From an uncultured Phycisphaerales bacterium (GTDB lineage Bacteria; Planctomycetota; Phycisphaerae; Phycisphaerales; SM1A02): DNA of 64,000 bases. The stretch covers positions 1 to 64,000 of the forward strand of contig CAJQQE010000008.1 in assembly GCA_905480395.1 (NCBI GenBank), written 5' to 3'. Of the stretch, positions 44,090 through 52,540 are shown piece by piece. Made by a program: the position numbers and the translations under genes. Every line of letters starts with the position of its first letter. Positions within the stretch are counted from its first letter, which is position 1. The notes beneath the pieces were generated by a model. That model was not told the DNA's origin, made no database searches, and worked only from the letters and a program-made list of their open reading frames with translations.

Positions 44090-45018
44090 GCTTCAAACGC
44101 TCCAATGAGTTCCGCGATGTTCGTCGCACCCTGCCGCCCGACCCAAGCGTCGAGTCCCCGCTCGATTTTTCGTGGTGCCCGCGGATCGATAAAGAGGGCC
44201 GTGCCCAGTCCGATCCCCGTGGCCCCGACCAACGTGAATTCTGCGGCATCCGCCCAAGAGAGCACGCCTCCAAGTCCCACCAGCGGAACCTGGCATTGCG
44301 CCTCGCCCAATCGAGCGTGAATCTCATGCAGGATCTTGACCGCGACGGGATGAATGGCCGGTCCCGAAAGGCCACCGGACGCTCGGCCGATCTTGCTTCG
44401 CCTGGTCTCAGGATCAATGGCCATCGCTGGCACGGTGTTCGAGATGGTGAGCCCGTCCGCACCCGCCCGAACCGCGGCCAACGCGAGCTCTGGAAGATTC
44501 GCCGCTCCCGGCGATAACTTGACCAGCATTGGCTTGGAACCCAACGCGGCCCGGCACGCCGACACCACGTCGGCAAGGAGCCGAGGGTCATCGCCGAACT
44601 GTTGCCCACTGGCGGTATTCGGGCAAGAGACGTTGAGCTCTACGAGTTTGAGTACCGCCGCGACCGGATCGCCGAAGGCCGTTGCCACCTCGACGTAGTC
44701 TTCGATGGTGTGGCCAGCGATCGACCCGATCATCACGGTGTCGAGATCTTCAAGTTCGGGGAGGGTCTTGCGGAGAAATCGATCGAGGCCGACATTCGCC
44801 AGTCCGATGGCATTCAACATGCCTCCCGGCAAGTCGGTGACCCGCCAGGGCGTGTTTCCGACCCGGGATTCTCGTGTAATCGATTTGGTGGTGATGGCGC
44901 CGAATCTCGAAGCGGCAATGACCTCGGCGATTTCTGGCCCGTAGCCAGCAGTTCCGGCGGCAGCGATCAACGGGTTCCGTAAAGAGACCCCGCAGAGAGT
45001 GGTGGCGAGTCGCGACAT
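44086..45018 (-). CDS. pyrD: Dihydroorotate dehydrogenase, class 1B
   Basis: PyrD makes orotate from dihydroorotate. The 310-residue product has LNVSCPNTASG, with Cys as the catalytic base of class 1 enzymes. KLSPGAANLPELALAAVRAGADGLTISNT and VPLVGLGGVLSW with GATGIGLGTALF form the FMN-binding part of the barrel. The ATG at 45018 gives MSRLATTLCGVSLRNPLIAAAG. The partner subunit PyrK of class 1B is not in the window. pyrF lies about 17 kb away. Confidence 0.93.
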   Translation of the reverse strand: MSRLATTLCGVSLRNPLIAAAGTAGYGPEIAEVIAASRFGAITTKSITRESRVGNTPWRVTDLPGGMLNAIGLANVGLDRFLRKTLPELEDLDTVMIGSIAGHTIEDYVEVATAFGDPVAAVLKLVELNVSCPNTASGQQFGDDPRLLADVVSACRAALGSKPMLVKLSPGAANLPELALAAVRAGADGLTISNTVPAMAIDPETRRSKIGRASGGLSGPAIHPVAVKILHEIHARLGEAQCQVPLVGLGGVLSWADAAEFTLVGATGIGLGTALFIDPRAPRKIERGLDAWVGRQGATNIAELIGAFEA

Positions 45019-45074
45019 CGTGGGCAAGAGCGTACCGGAGGGCGGAACGTCACGCCCTCGTTGCCCCCATCGAA

Positions 45075-45857
45075 TCAGCTTGTTTCCGACCTCGTGGCCC
45101 ACTCGTTGATCCGTTGCCGAAGCCCCGCGGCCTCCGTGGTGCTAAAACACCGCCTCCCTGACTCCTCGATCTCAACCAGACAACTGGCATGGAGATGCCC
45201 GGTGACCTCCAAGTAGTCAGACGCGTGATCACATCTCACCCCACCACAAGGGACGACTTCCACGACGGGATCAGCGATCTGACCGGCCGAGGCCGTCTTC
45301 CGGAGGGCGTGCAGGCGGTTCTCCAGCAAGACCGTACTGGTTCCGAACCCTTGGACGCCCGCACTGAGCGTTCGGCGGATGCCCAATTCAGAGAGTTGCC
45401 CGATGGCAACCACGGCATCAGGGGTGAAATCAAAGGCCCGATGGAACGCCGTCTGCAATCCAGCCTGGCGATTGATCGCCACCGCCGAACGACAAGCCTC
45501 CCGGTCAATACACCCTTGAGCATCCAAGAACCCGATCACGATGCTCGTTGCCCCCGCTTGCGCGAACTCGATTGAAAGCTTTTCAAGCGTCGCGAGTTGG
45601 GAATCACCCCCCCGGAAAATTCCGTATCCGGTCGTCGATCGATTGGCGGGTAACGCCATCCCTTGGAATAGCACCGCGAGTTCCGGCGGATCGCACCGGT
45701 CGGCCACGTGCTGCCGGACCTGCTCAACCATCTCGGGCGAAGGCGTCAATCCGTCACGAGCGAGATCTCGACAGATCTCAAGACGATCGGCATACCCGGC
45801 CGCAGCCATGGCGGCCTCCACATCCTCCACTGGAATCTCGAGACATGCGACACTCAT
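45075..45857 (-). CDS. cutC: CutC family protein
   Basis: CutC proteins are TIM-barrel proteins once linked to copper tolerance; their role is unsettled. The 260-residue product has MSVACLEIPVEDVEAAMAAAG at the start, GFLDAQGCIDREACR, TAFHRAFDFTPD, RRTLSAGVQGFG and VVPCGGVRCDH, all typical of the family. The ATG at 45857 is chosen over a longer in-frame start. pyrD follows after 56 bases on the same strand. Confidence 0.88.
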   Translation of the reverse strand: MSVACLEIPVEDVEAAMAAAGYADRLEICRDLARDGLTPSPEMVEQVRQHVADRCDPPELAVLFQGMALPANRSTTGYGIFRGGDSQLATLEKLSIEFAQAGATSIVIGFLDAQGCIDREACRSAVAINRQAGLQTAFHRAFDFTPDAVVAIGQLSELGIRRTLSAGVQGFGTSTVLLENRLHALRKTASAGQIADPVVEVVPCGGVRCDHASDYLEVTGHLHASCLVEIEESGRRCFSTTEAAGLRQRINEWATRSETS

Positions 45858-45923
45858 CGCCTCATTGTGACGACCCGTGCACCGATCGCAACGCGCTGTC
45901 TTGCTCGCTCGCACGGGACGGGA

Positions 45924-46325
45924 TCAGCCTGACGATCCCAATGGGGTTGGAGTCCAGTAGCCGAGGGCCGTCCGAATCTCATCGACGAGTTCGGAGACGT
46001 GAAACGGTTTATGGACGATCGCGGCCGCGCCGCGTCGCATCGCATCACGATCCACTTTCTCGCCAACCTCACCAGTGATAAAGATGATCGGCGTCTGAGC
46101 GATTTCCGGAATCTCTGCGATTCGCTCTTGAACTGAAAAACCACTCCCGGCCGGCATGTTGATGTCCAAGACCATGACGTCGGGTTTCGTACTTCTCGCG
46201 AGCGAAAGTGCTTGATAAGAATCTTGCGCGGTGGTCACGGTGAACCCACCGGCCTCGAGTCGAATCCGAATGACATCGAGCACTCCCGGGTCATCATCAG
46301 AAACCAAAATATGACGTTGCTTCAT
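45924..46325 (-). CDS. Receiver-domain response regulator
   Basis: The 133-residue product is a single receiver domain: acidic residues in ILVSDDDPG, phospho-acceptor Asp in PDVMVLDINMPAGSG, Thr in IIFITGE, Lys in VHKPFH. No output domain. It follows the related regulator at 46347-46757 after 21 bases, so the two are probably co-transcribed. No histidine kinase is near. Confidence 0.88.
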   Translation of the reverse strand: MKQRHILVSDDDPGVLDVIRIRLEAGGFTVTTAQDSYQALSLARSTKPDVMVLDINMPAGSGFSVQERIAEIPEIAQTPIIFITGEVGEKVDRDAMRRGAAAIVHKPFHVSELVDEIRTALGYWTPTPLGSSG

Positions 46326-46346
46326 GACGCTATCTCCAGGTGAAAA

Positions 46347-46757
46347 TCAGGCTGCGGAATGGGATTGGCGAAGGCGCCGACGAGGATGCCGAAGCGCGAT
46401 CTCGGCATCGACGACATCGATCAATTCATTCGTGTCGAAAGGCTTTTCAAGGAGCGTCACGCCGGGCACCGCCCGGACTCTGCTCCGAAAGGCATCCCGA
46501 AAACCTGTGATCATGACGATGGGAACATCACTCTCTTTGCGAATCGACCTCGCAAGAGAAACCCCGTCACCAGCCGGCATGTTCAGATCCGTAATGACGA
46601 GATCAATGGCTTGGTCATCAAAAGCCGCCAATCCCTGGGCCCCCGAAACAGCCGTGACGCAATCGAAACCGATGCTCCTCAACCTGATTTCCAAGGCGTT
46701 CACCAGCGCTTCGTCGTTATCGATGATCAGTATCCGCTGCAAGTCTTGAATCTTCAT
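46347..46757 (-). CDS. Receiver-domain response regulator
   Basis: The 136-residue product is another single receiver domain: ILIIDNDEA, Asp in IDLVITDLNMPAGDG, Thr in IVMITGF, Lys in LEKPFDTN. The position usually Asp-Asp is Asn-Asp (IIDND), so one metal-binding acid is shifted or changed. The ATG at 46757 (MKIQDLQR) is preferred over a GTG three codons upstream. It is the first gene of the two-regulator unit and is divergent from the HTH/TPR gene. Confidence 0.87.
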   Translation of the reverse strand: MKIQDLQRILIIDNDEALVNALEIRLRSIGFDCVTAVSGAQGLAAFDDQAIDLVITDLNMPAGDGVSLARSIRKESDVPIVMITGFRDAFRSRVRAVPGVTLLEKPFDTNELIDVVDAEIALRHPRRRLRQSHSAA

Positions 46758-47318
46758 CAGGCTCACTCTCCACTTCGATATTGTTCGGCGTGGAATGCCG
46801 CGATGCCCCCGTTGGCCCGCTTGCGCGTCGAACTGTCATTTGGATTCATCGGCCGTGGAGACGGCCCAATCAACCGAAATCTGCGGCCAGCCCGGTCTCA
46901 GTGCGCTCTACAACGTTTGCGAGGGTCGCCCGTTTTGGCGACTCGAAGCGCGTTTCGCTCAATATTCTTGCGAATCAAACCTCGCTATCGAAAGTCATTT
47001 TTCACTTGCCCCGACCCATCGCCAGGCGGTATCAAGGAACTGACCCAAGGGGCATTGTGGTCAAAAAATGACGAAAAGCGTGTCCTATCACGTCCTGAGA
47101 TCCGTTGCCAACGCTGCCACTCGCCGAGGGCTCGGTGTTTTTCCTCACCACCGAAAAAAAGCACCGATCCGAAAAAGACCCATTTCGGCTGCTATTCCAT
47201 ATCTGTCTTTCCCGTTTTCTTCATCGTGCTCGACGACTCGAAGTGGCTGTCGTGATGGGTGAAGCAGGTGGCGAGGCACGTTTTTTCAAGGGGCAGTTAT
47301 CGAGAAAGGAAATCGAAG
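46758..47318. other. Long divergent spacer upstream of the HTH/TPR regulator gene
   Basis: This 561-base spacer is unusually A+T-rich for the window in parts and separates divergent genes. I see no reliable coding sequence; open frames within it lack family features and ribosome sites. It contains GTCATTTTT at 46994-47002 and its reverse complement AAAAATGAC at 47064-47072, the latter inside the short palindrome GTCAAAAAATGAC (47060-47072). A weak hairpin may form between GGTGTTTTT (47134-47142) and the A-rich GCACC segment ending at 47165. These could be operator-like sites. Confidence 0.4.
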
Positions 47319-48566
47319 ATGCAGAAATCCGATTCGCAAAAATCGAAGCTGAGTTGCTTCGTGGATCTGGCCCGGGTCTATCGGGGATGGTCGAGAACGG
47401 AGTTGTCCCGTGTCCTGGGACGAGACCCTTCGAAGATCATCCCCGAGAGCGGCAATCCGAAACTCGATCTTCTGGTCGGTTTGGCGGAAGCCCTTGATTG
47501 GAGCGTGGGCGACGTGGCGGAAAGCGTCTGGTGCGATCGCGAGGCGCCTGGTTCCAACGAGACCTGCCAGTTCAAAGAACTCAGCATGGAAGCACTCTCG
47601 GCGCACAAAACGGGACGGTATCAAGACATGCTTGGCGTCGCGCGACGAATGCGAATGGTCGCGTCCACGCCGAGGGAGCATGCCATCACCTGCAACCGAG
47701 AAGTCGGTGCATGGGACGGTCTCGGCCGTTACCCACGAGCCCTCGAAGCATCACAGGAAGGCCTTTCCATCGGATGCAACGACACGGACGTCCAAGCGAT
47801 GCTGCAGGCAAACCTCGCGAATGCGCATTACACCCTTTGGCATTTAGTCGAAGCCAAGACCGTCGCGCGAGATCTCATCGAGCGACTTGAAGCCGCTTCC
47901 AATCGGAGCGAATCCATGCGAGTGGCCCTCGGTATGGCCCATTATGTTCGAGGGAACGTTGCCAGACGACAACTGGATTCTGAACCGGCACTCTGGGAGC
48001 GGCTCGCTACCGAATCTGGAGAGCACCTCCGCCGTTCCGTGGAAATCCATCTCGACCTGGCCGCGGAGTTCTCGAATGCCAGTTACGAAGGGATTGCCAA
48101 CACCTCTAAAGGGGGCTTGCTCGAGGTTGACGTCGCGCTCGGACGGTCTGACCCGTTCTCGACCATCGAGACAATCACCCGCGAACTGGAACAAGTCGTC
48201 GATCCAAACGACGAGTCGATTCGAGGTGACATGCTCGAATCCTGGGGATGGTGGTCGATCTTCGGTTGCAACATCGCCCTTCGGCATCTCGGGCAAACCG
48301 AGGTGCATCGACCCATGGCCATTCTCACCAATAAGGCTGGCGAAATCGCCGATGCCCTTGGTAACTGGTCGCTCCGGGAGCGTGCGTTCACCTTGGAGAA
48401 CTTCCGTCGACAACGCATCGCTGATCTCACCGGAGTGGAGCCAGATTGGTTCCTCGACGAAGAGGAGATCCGGACAATCAGCGGCACCATGGGGCGGTTT
48501 CCGGGCTTCCGCGACATCGGTTGGCGAATTCTCAATGCCGCCCATATTTTTGACACCCACTCTTGA
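47319..48566 (+). CDS. HTH regulator with helical-repeat (TPR-like) domain
   Basis: The 415-residue protein has an N-terminal XRE-type helix-turn-helix (about 12-70): ARVYRGWSRTELSRVLGRDP followed by KLDLLVGLAEALDWSVGDV. The rest is almost all alpha-helical, with repeat-like segments such as EALSAHKTGRYQDMLGVARR, CNREVGAWDGLGRYPRALEA and MLQANLANAHYTLWHLVEA, typical of TPR-type peptide-sensor domains. The ATG at 47319 has AAAGGA eight bases upstream. The next gene starts 17 bases after its stop and encodes a small exported protein. This arrangement resembles RRNPP quorum regulators (Rap, PlcR, NprR), but no member of that group is known to me in planctomycetes. Confidence 0.78.
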   Translation: MQKSDSQKSKLSCFVDLARVYRGWSRTELSRVLGRDPSKIIPESGNPKLDLLVGLAEALDWSVGDVAESVWCDREAPGSNETCQFKELSMEALSAHKTGRYQDMLGVARRMRMVASTPREHAITCNREVGAWDGLGRYPRALEASQEGLSIGCNDTDVQAMLQANLANAHYTLWHLVEAKTVARDLIERLEAASNRSESMRVALGMAHYVRGNVARRQLDSEPALWERLATESGEHLRRSVEIHLDLAAEFSNASYEGIANTSKGGLLEVDVALGRSDPFSTIETITRELEQVVDPNDESIRGDMLESWGWWSIFGCNIALRHLGQTEVHRPMAILTNKAGEIADALGNWSLRERAFTLENFRRQRIADLTGVEPDWFLDEEEIRTISGTMGRFPGFRDIGWRILNAAHIFDTHS

Positions 48567-48582
48567 GGAAAGGAGGATTCCA

Positions 48583-48906
48583 ATGACTAAAATTCAATTG
48601 ACCACGAGTCGATCACGAACTGATCACCGACTCAAGGCACCATCTCGACTGATGATCATCCTGATCGGGATCATGATTGTCTTCACCGGTGCATCCTCCG
48701 ATGCTGCCCAGAAGCACCGCAAGTATTGGCTCCCAGGATTCCACACTGGCCAAGGTGGCTTAGTCGCACACCAGGCGTCCCGTTGGCGAAATGACAAAAC
48801 GTTCATTCGAGAAATCGAGTCGATGCCGATTCGGCTCGATCTCGTGATTCCGCTGCCGATTCTGAGAATGATGCCGTCGCACCACCGCCCGCCATCCCGC
48901 CGTTGA
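48583..48906 (+). CDS. Small predicted secreted protein coupled to the HTH/TPR regulator
   Basis: The 107-residue product has a basic N-terminus of about 22 residues, a hydrophobic core LMIILIGIMIVFTGASS and an AXA-like cleavage area (SDAAQ near residue 42), so export through Sec is likely. The mature part of about 65 residues is strongly basic, with His, Arg and Pro at the end (SHHRPPSRR). The ribosome site AGGAGG at 48571-48576 is the best in the window, six bases before the ATG, implying strong translation. It follows the regulator gene by 17 bases and is ended by a terminator. The function is unknown; a signal or toxin-like peptide is possible. Confidence 0.68.
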   Translation: MTKIQLTTSRSRTDHRLKAPSRLMIILIGIMIVFTGASSDAAQKHRKYWLPGFHTGQGGLVAHQASRWRNDKTFIREIESMPIRLDLVIPLPILRMMPSHHRPPSRR

Positions 48907-48942
48907 CCGAATTCACGACTGGTTCAATATCACCATCACCGC

Positions 48943-48978
48943 GACCGCCTCATCTCTAAGGGATGAGGCGGTCTTTTT
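48943..48978 (+). terminator. Rho-independent terminator after the regulator/small-protein pair
   Basis: Arms 48943-48954 and 48962-48973 pair perfectly over 12 positions with a seven-base loop, followed by TTTTT. It closes the two-gene unit and separates it from the next HTH gene. Confidence 0.9.
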
Positions 48979-49082
48979 ACCTCCCCTCAGACGGGCCCGA
49001 GTGGCCAAAAACGACCTGGGATCGAACTAATTTTTCGAAAAAACAACTCTTTTCGCGTCACGAGACTGGGGCCTCCGCATGA

Positions 49083-49652
49083 GTGTGCATCAACTGGCAT
49101 TTTCAACTGGGAAGAGCCCATCAAGTCCTCTTGAAGAAAAAGAAAAAGAAGAAGAAATTGGACCAAGACCTACTAACACTCGACGAGGCGGCGGCCAGAT
49201 ATGGCGTCTCGCGAAGGACGCTTGAGCGTCTTCGCGCCAAAGGACTGCTCCCGGGTATCCGCATCGGTCGATTTCTCCGGGTCCGCATCGAGGACATCGA
49301 ACGGGCACTGTCCACCCAAAGCCCCGAACAGATCTATCGAATCCAGATCAACCCGAACCACTCGACCGGGCTCGCCCAGTGGATGCGCGGCTGGGAACAA
49401 CTGGCCATCAATAATTTCTCCAAGCCAAAGAACCTCGCCGCAGCGACTCAATGGATCTCGGAGATTGAAAGGGCCTTCTCACATGTCCCGATCAAGGAAC
49501 TTCGAGTCCGTGAAGTGCTCGAATCGTCTGCGAAGATCAGAAAACCAGCTGATCTCAAGCTGTTGATCGATGCCCTGGGGGGGATTGATCCGGAGGCATC
49601 GATGCTCAAAGTCCTGCGCCAATTGCTGCCTCTGATCGTCCCTAAATTGTGA
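49083..49652 (+). CDS. HTH (MerR/excisionase-like) protein with poly-lysine N-terminus
   Basis: The 189-residue frame starts at GTG 49083. Residues about 30-76 form an excisionase/MerR-like winged HTH: LLTLDEAAARYGVSRRTLER followed by GLLPGIRIGRFLRVRIEDIE. The C-terminal 100 residues are helical and of no known family. A run of eight Lys (encoded by an A/G-only tract at 49132-49155) precedes the HTH. An ATG at 49079 opens a different frame that reads through the same tract and stops near 49222. The true start, or a frameshift at the A/G tract, is uncertain. Confidence 0.55.
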   Translation: MCINWHFQLGRAHQVLLKKKKKKKKLDQDLLTLDEAAARYGVSRRTLERLRAKGLLPGIRIGRFLRVRIEDIERALSTQSPEQIYRIQINPNHSTGLAQWMRGWEQLAINNFSKPKNLAAATQWISEIERAFSHVPIKELRVREVLESSAKIRKPADLKLLIDALGGIDPEASMLKVLRQLLPLIVPKL

Positions 49653-49680
49653 AGTCGGCGATCGAAGGGACATCTAGGTA

Positions 49681-49710
49681 GGCCGCGTGAAGGCCGCGTG
49701 AAGGCCGCGG
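49681..49710. repeat. Short tandem repeat, 11-base unit
   Basis: The unit ggccgcgtgaa occurs at 49681-49691 and 49692-49702, with a partial third copy to 49710. It lies in the spacer between the HTH gene and the TPR-YggX gene. Two and a half copies only, so it may be chance or a slippage product. Confidence 0.6.
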
Positions 49711-49793
49711 GGATCGCCCCGCCTCCGCGAATGTCATCAAATTCGATCGTCTGCGGCCCGGATCATGGCTGGGTTCGCTAGCATCCCTCCACC

Positions 49794-50471
49794 ATGACAA
49801 ACGCCTCTACCCCCGCCTCCGACGATCCACAACTGACCCAGCGGATCGCACAATTCGAGAACATGACTTCGGCCGATCCCGAAAATGAGATGGCTCATTT
49901 TTCGCTGGGAAACTCGTACCTGAAGGCTGGCCGTCACGCTGAAGCTGCGGGAAGCCTAGAACGCGTCACCGAATTGAATCCAGACATGAGTAAGGCGTTC
50001 CAATTGGCCGGTGAATCGATGATTCAAGCCGGCTGGGAGGATAAGGCAGTGGTCATGCTGGAGAAGGGCTATGAAATCGCAGCCTCCAAGGGTGATCTCA
50101 TGGTTCGGGATGCAATTTCCAAAGCACTCGAAGACCTCGGGCGAACTCCCCCGCTCCTTTCCGCCGAAATCGAAGCGGAGGCAGCCCGTTCGGCCGAGGG
50201 TGGGTCCTTCACCTGCCGTCGAACCGGCAAGAATGGAACCGCACTCGAGCAGCCCCCTTTCAAGGGCGCCATCGGTGCGTGGATTCAGGAAAACATCTCC
50301 AACGAGACTTGGAACGATTGGATCGGCCAAGGGACGAAGGTCATCAATGAACTTCGGCTCGACTTTAGCCGCGACGAAGATCAGGAAACCTACGAACGCC
50401 AGATGTACGAATTCCTCGGGATCGATGACGATCTGCTCGCAAGCCTCGGCGTGGAAACAAGCAAAGCCTGA
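49794..50471 (+). CDS. TPR protein fused to YggX-like Fe(II)-trafficking domain
   Basis: The 225-residue product has N-terminal TPR-type helices (about 12-105: AHFSLGNSYLKAGRHAEAAGSLERV, then AFQLAGESMIQAGWEDKAVVMLEKG). A C-terminal YggX-like domain follows (about 137-215): FTCRRTGKNGTALEQPPFKG, then ISNETWNDWIGQGTKVINEL. The domain keeps the family cysteine, the Pro-rich loop, the W..W pair and the INE motif. YggX proteins protect Fe-S clusters from oxidative damage. The TPR fusion is unusual. No iron or Fe-S gene is adjacent. Confidence 0.8.
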   Translation: MTNASTPASDDPQLTQRIAQFENMTSADPENEMAHFSLGNSYLKAGRHAEAAGSLERVTELNPDMSKAFQLAGESMIQAGWEDKAVVMLEKGYEIAASKGDLMVRDAISKALEDLGRTPPLLSAEIEAEAARSAEGGSFTCRRTGKNGTALEQPPFKGAIGAWIQENISNETWNDWIGQGTKVINELRLDFSRDEDQETYERQMYEFLGIDDDLLASLGVETSKA

Positions 50472-50536
50472 GGCATTCCCGCGTTTCGACCACCATCTCA
50501 AATCAATCCGGTTGGCGAACTCGACAATTCGTCGAG

Positions 50537-52540
50537 TCAACCCGCTGCCGATTGACGCTGCCAGATCCACCATTCGAGAATCATCAGCGCCAGTGCGACG
50601 CCGAGAATCCAGGGCCAAAAGTCCTGCCATCGGGTCCCACCAGCCTTGGCGGCTGAACCCCCAATCACATCCACGCTGAAATCGATCGACTCCGCCGCGT
50701 CGATCCTCCGCTCAGTGGCGTCCAGTTGATTCACCGCGAAGACTCGCTGCCTGCGGTCCGAGGTTCCCGGCTCTTCCCATGACAACTCATATAACCCCGT
50801 CCGTCGAACGGGCCCCCATGCCAGATTAGACGGATCACCGGTCTCCACTGACTCTTCCGATCCGTCGGGAAGACGGATTCGAATCTCTTTGGCCTGATCC
50901 GGCAATCTCGTGACAATCGGCTCGCCTGGCGCGATTCCCGTGGTCGCGAGCGCCTCGCCGAGGCCACCAAGGTACTCGACGGCATTGGGGACGAAATTCA
51001 CGAAGGACCGAAGATAGGGCCAGTTGCTATCGAGCGGATCGAAGGTCACGTGGATCATCTGCACCGGACCACGGTCAATCGCTACCACCAATGCGCCATC
51101 GCCCGATTCCACCAGCGTGGTGACTCCAGGCCCAGTGGTCACCTTGTGCATCGAAGAGATATAGAGCTCATCCAGATTCACATACCGAAGGATCGGATGG
51201 TCCTCGCTGCTTCGTCGAACGATGACCCCGGTCGCCATATTCCCAAATTCCGTCACTCCTTCGATCGGCGGCGTGCGGCCGAACGAGAGATATCGACCTG
51301 GGGGCATCGCCTTCACCGCGGCATCATCCAAGACGATGACGTCGTAGGCATCCAACCCACCGCGCTCGGCAAGTTGCTCGTACTCCGCGAGATCGAGTAG
51401 ATCCAGGGATTTCAAGTTCATGCCTTCGAGAATCGAGCGAAGGACAAAGGACTCCGCATCCACCACCGCCACCCGGAGACGCTTGGCCGGCGGCACGATC
51501 AGGGCGGCAACGTTGTCAATCGGCTGGCCGTCCTCGCCAAGTACCAGGACCTCAATGATCGCATCTCTTTCTTGATCGAATGGGGCGAAGGAAAACTGCT
51601 TCCGACCCGCCACCTGACCCAACCCAGGTTTCTCTTGAGATGCGGGGATCTCGACTTTCCGCGCGGTGATCGAACGAACAGCGCCATTGACGCTCAACTG
51701 CAGATCGACGGAACGCCGCGCCGCCGTCGGATTCTCGATCGCGACGAACACCTGGATCTGCCCCAACGCGTCGTACGGGCGTTGTGCGGCAATGGATGCG
51801 ATGCCGATATTCTCTGTCTCCATCGAACCGACCCGGTGATAATCGATCGTCTCTCCTGCTCTGAGAACCTGGTCACCTAGATCTGTGATGCGGCCGTCCG
51901 ACCACAATTCCAGTGCCGCGGGCGCCGCGACGGGCCCCGTCTGACTGTCCGGATCGATCACGGTGAGGAACGCCCGTGCCAATTGGAGTCCTCCGCCAAT
52001 GACGCTTCGTCCATCGGTCGGTTCGATGCCTTCGACCGCGGCGATCGCCGCCTGTCGGGAGTCGGTAAAAGGTGTCCGAATCTCGGCGACGTCGTTGAAG
52101 GCGACCACCATGATCTCCGCCGCACTTCCGCTGAAGACCCCTCCTCCGTGGAGGGCTTCGATCCGTTCGATCGCTGATGCTTTGGCAAATTGAAGCCTCG
52201 ACTGGGTACCAGCGTCGTCCCCATCCAGCACGTTCATCGACGCGGAGTTATCGATTAACAGGACGGTCCGACCATCACGTCGTTCACCCCCATCAAAACG
52301 GGGTTGCATCAATGCGACGGCCAGCAACGCGAGGAGCAATAGCTGCAGCAAGAGCAGAAGCGTCGGACGGAGCCGTTGGAACGGCGCATTCGCTCGAAGA
52401 TCCTCCACGGATCTCTTCCAAAGCAGCGTGCTCGGAATGACTCGCCGGGTCCGCCGGAGCCGGAGAAAATACAACGCCAGCAAGGGTGGTACCACTGCTG
52501 CCAGCACGATGCCACCGAATAACGGGGTCAGCCAGGTCAT
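50537..52540 (-). CDS. BatA-like membrane protein with VWA domain
   Basis: The 667-residue protein has the BatA-type N-terminus (about 1-85): LFGGIVLAAVVPPLLALYFL and LRRTRRVIPSTLLWKRSVEDL with two membrane helices. A von Willebrand factor A domain follows (about 90-240) with MIDAS motif DNSAS. The long middle part is beta-rich, and a C-terminal membrane helix lies near 640-660. It probably exposes the VWA and middle domain to the periplasm. The ATG overlaps the DUF58 stop (ATGA). It is the last gene of the MoxR/VWA operon. Confidence 0.85.
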   Translation of the reverse strand: MTWLTPLFGGIVLAAVVPPLLALYFLRLRRTRRVIPSTLLWKRSVEDLRANAPFQRLRPTLLLLLQLLLLALLAVALMQPRFDGGERRDGRTVLLIDNSASMNVLDGDDAGTQSRLQFAKASAIERIEALHGGGVFSGSAAEIMVVAFNDVAEIRTPFTDSRQAAIAAVEGIEPTDGRSVIGGGLQLARAFLTVIDPDSQTGPVAAPAALELWSDGRITDLGDQVLRAGETIDYHRVGSMETENIGIASIAAQRPYDALGQIQVFVAIENPTAARRSVDLQLSVNGAVRSITARKVEIPASQEKPGLGQVAGRKQFSFAPFDQERDAIIEVLVLGEDGQPIDNVAALIVPPAKRLRVAVVDAESFVLRSILEGMNLKSLDLLDLAEYEQLAERGGLDAYDVIVLDDAAVKAMPPGRYLSFGRTPPIEGVTEFGNMATGVIVRRSSEDHPILRYVNLDELYISSMHKVTTGPGVTTLVESGDGALVVAIDRGPVQMIHVTFDPLDSNWPYLRSFVNFVPNAVEYLGGLGEALATTGIAPGEPIVTRLPDQAKEIRIRLPDGSEESVETGDPSNLAWGPVRRTGLYELSWEEPGTSDRRQRVFAVNQLDATERRIDAAESIDFSVDVIGGSAAKAGGTRWQDFWPWILGVALALMILEWWIWQRQSAAG

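Noticed and set aside
46359-47255. Plus-strand open frame of 298 codons over a response regulator and the spacer
   Set aside because: Its first 400 bases are antisense to a clear receiver-domain gene, and the rest has no conserved features. The spacer is better read as regulatory DNA.
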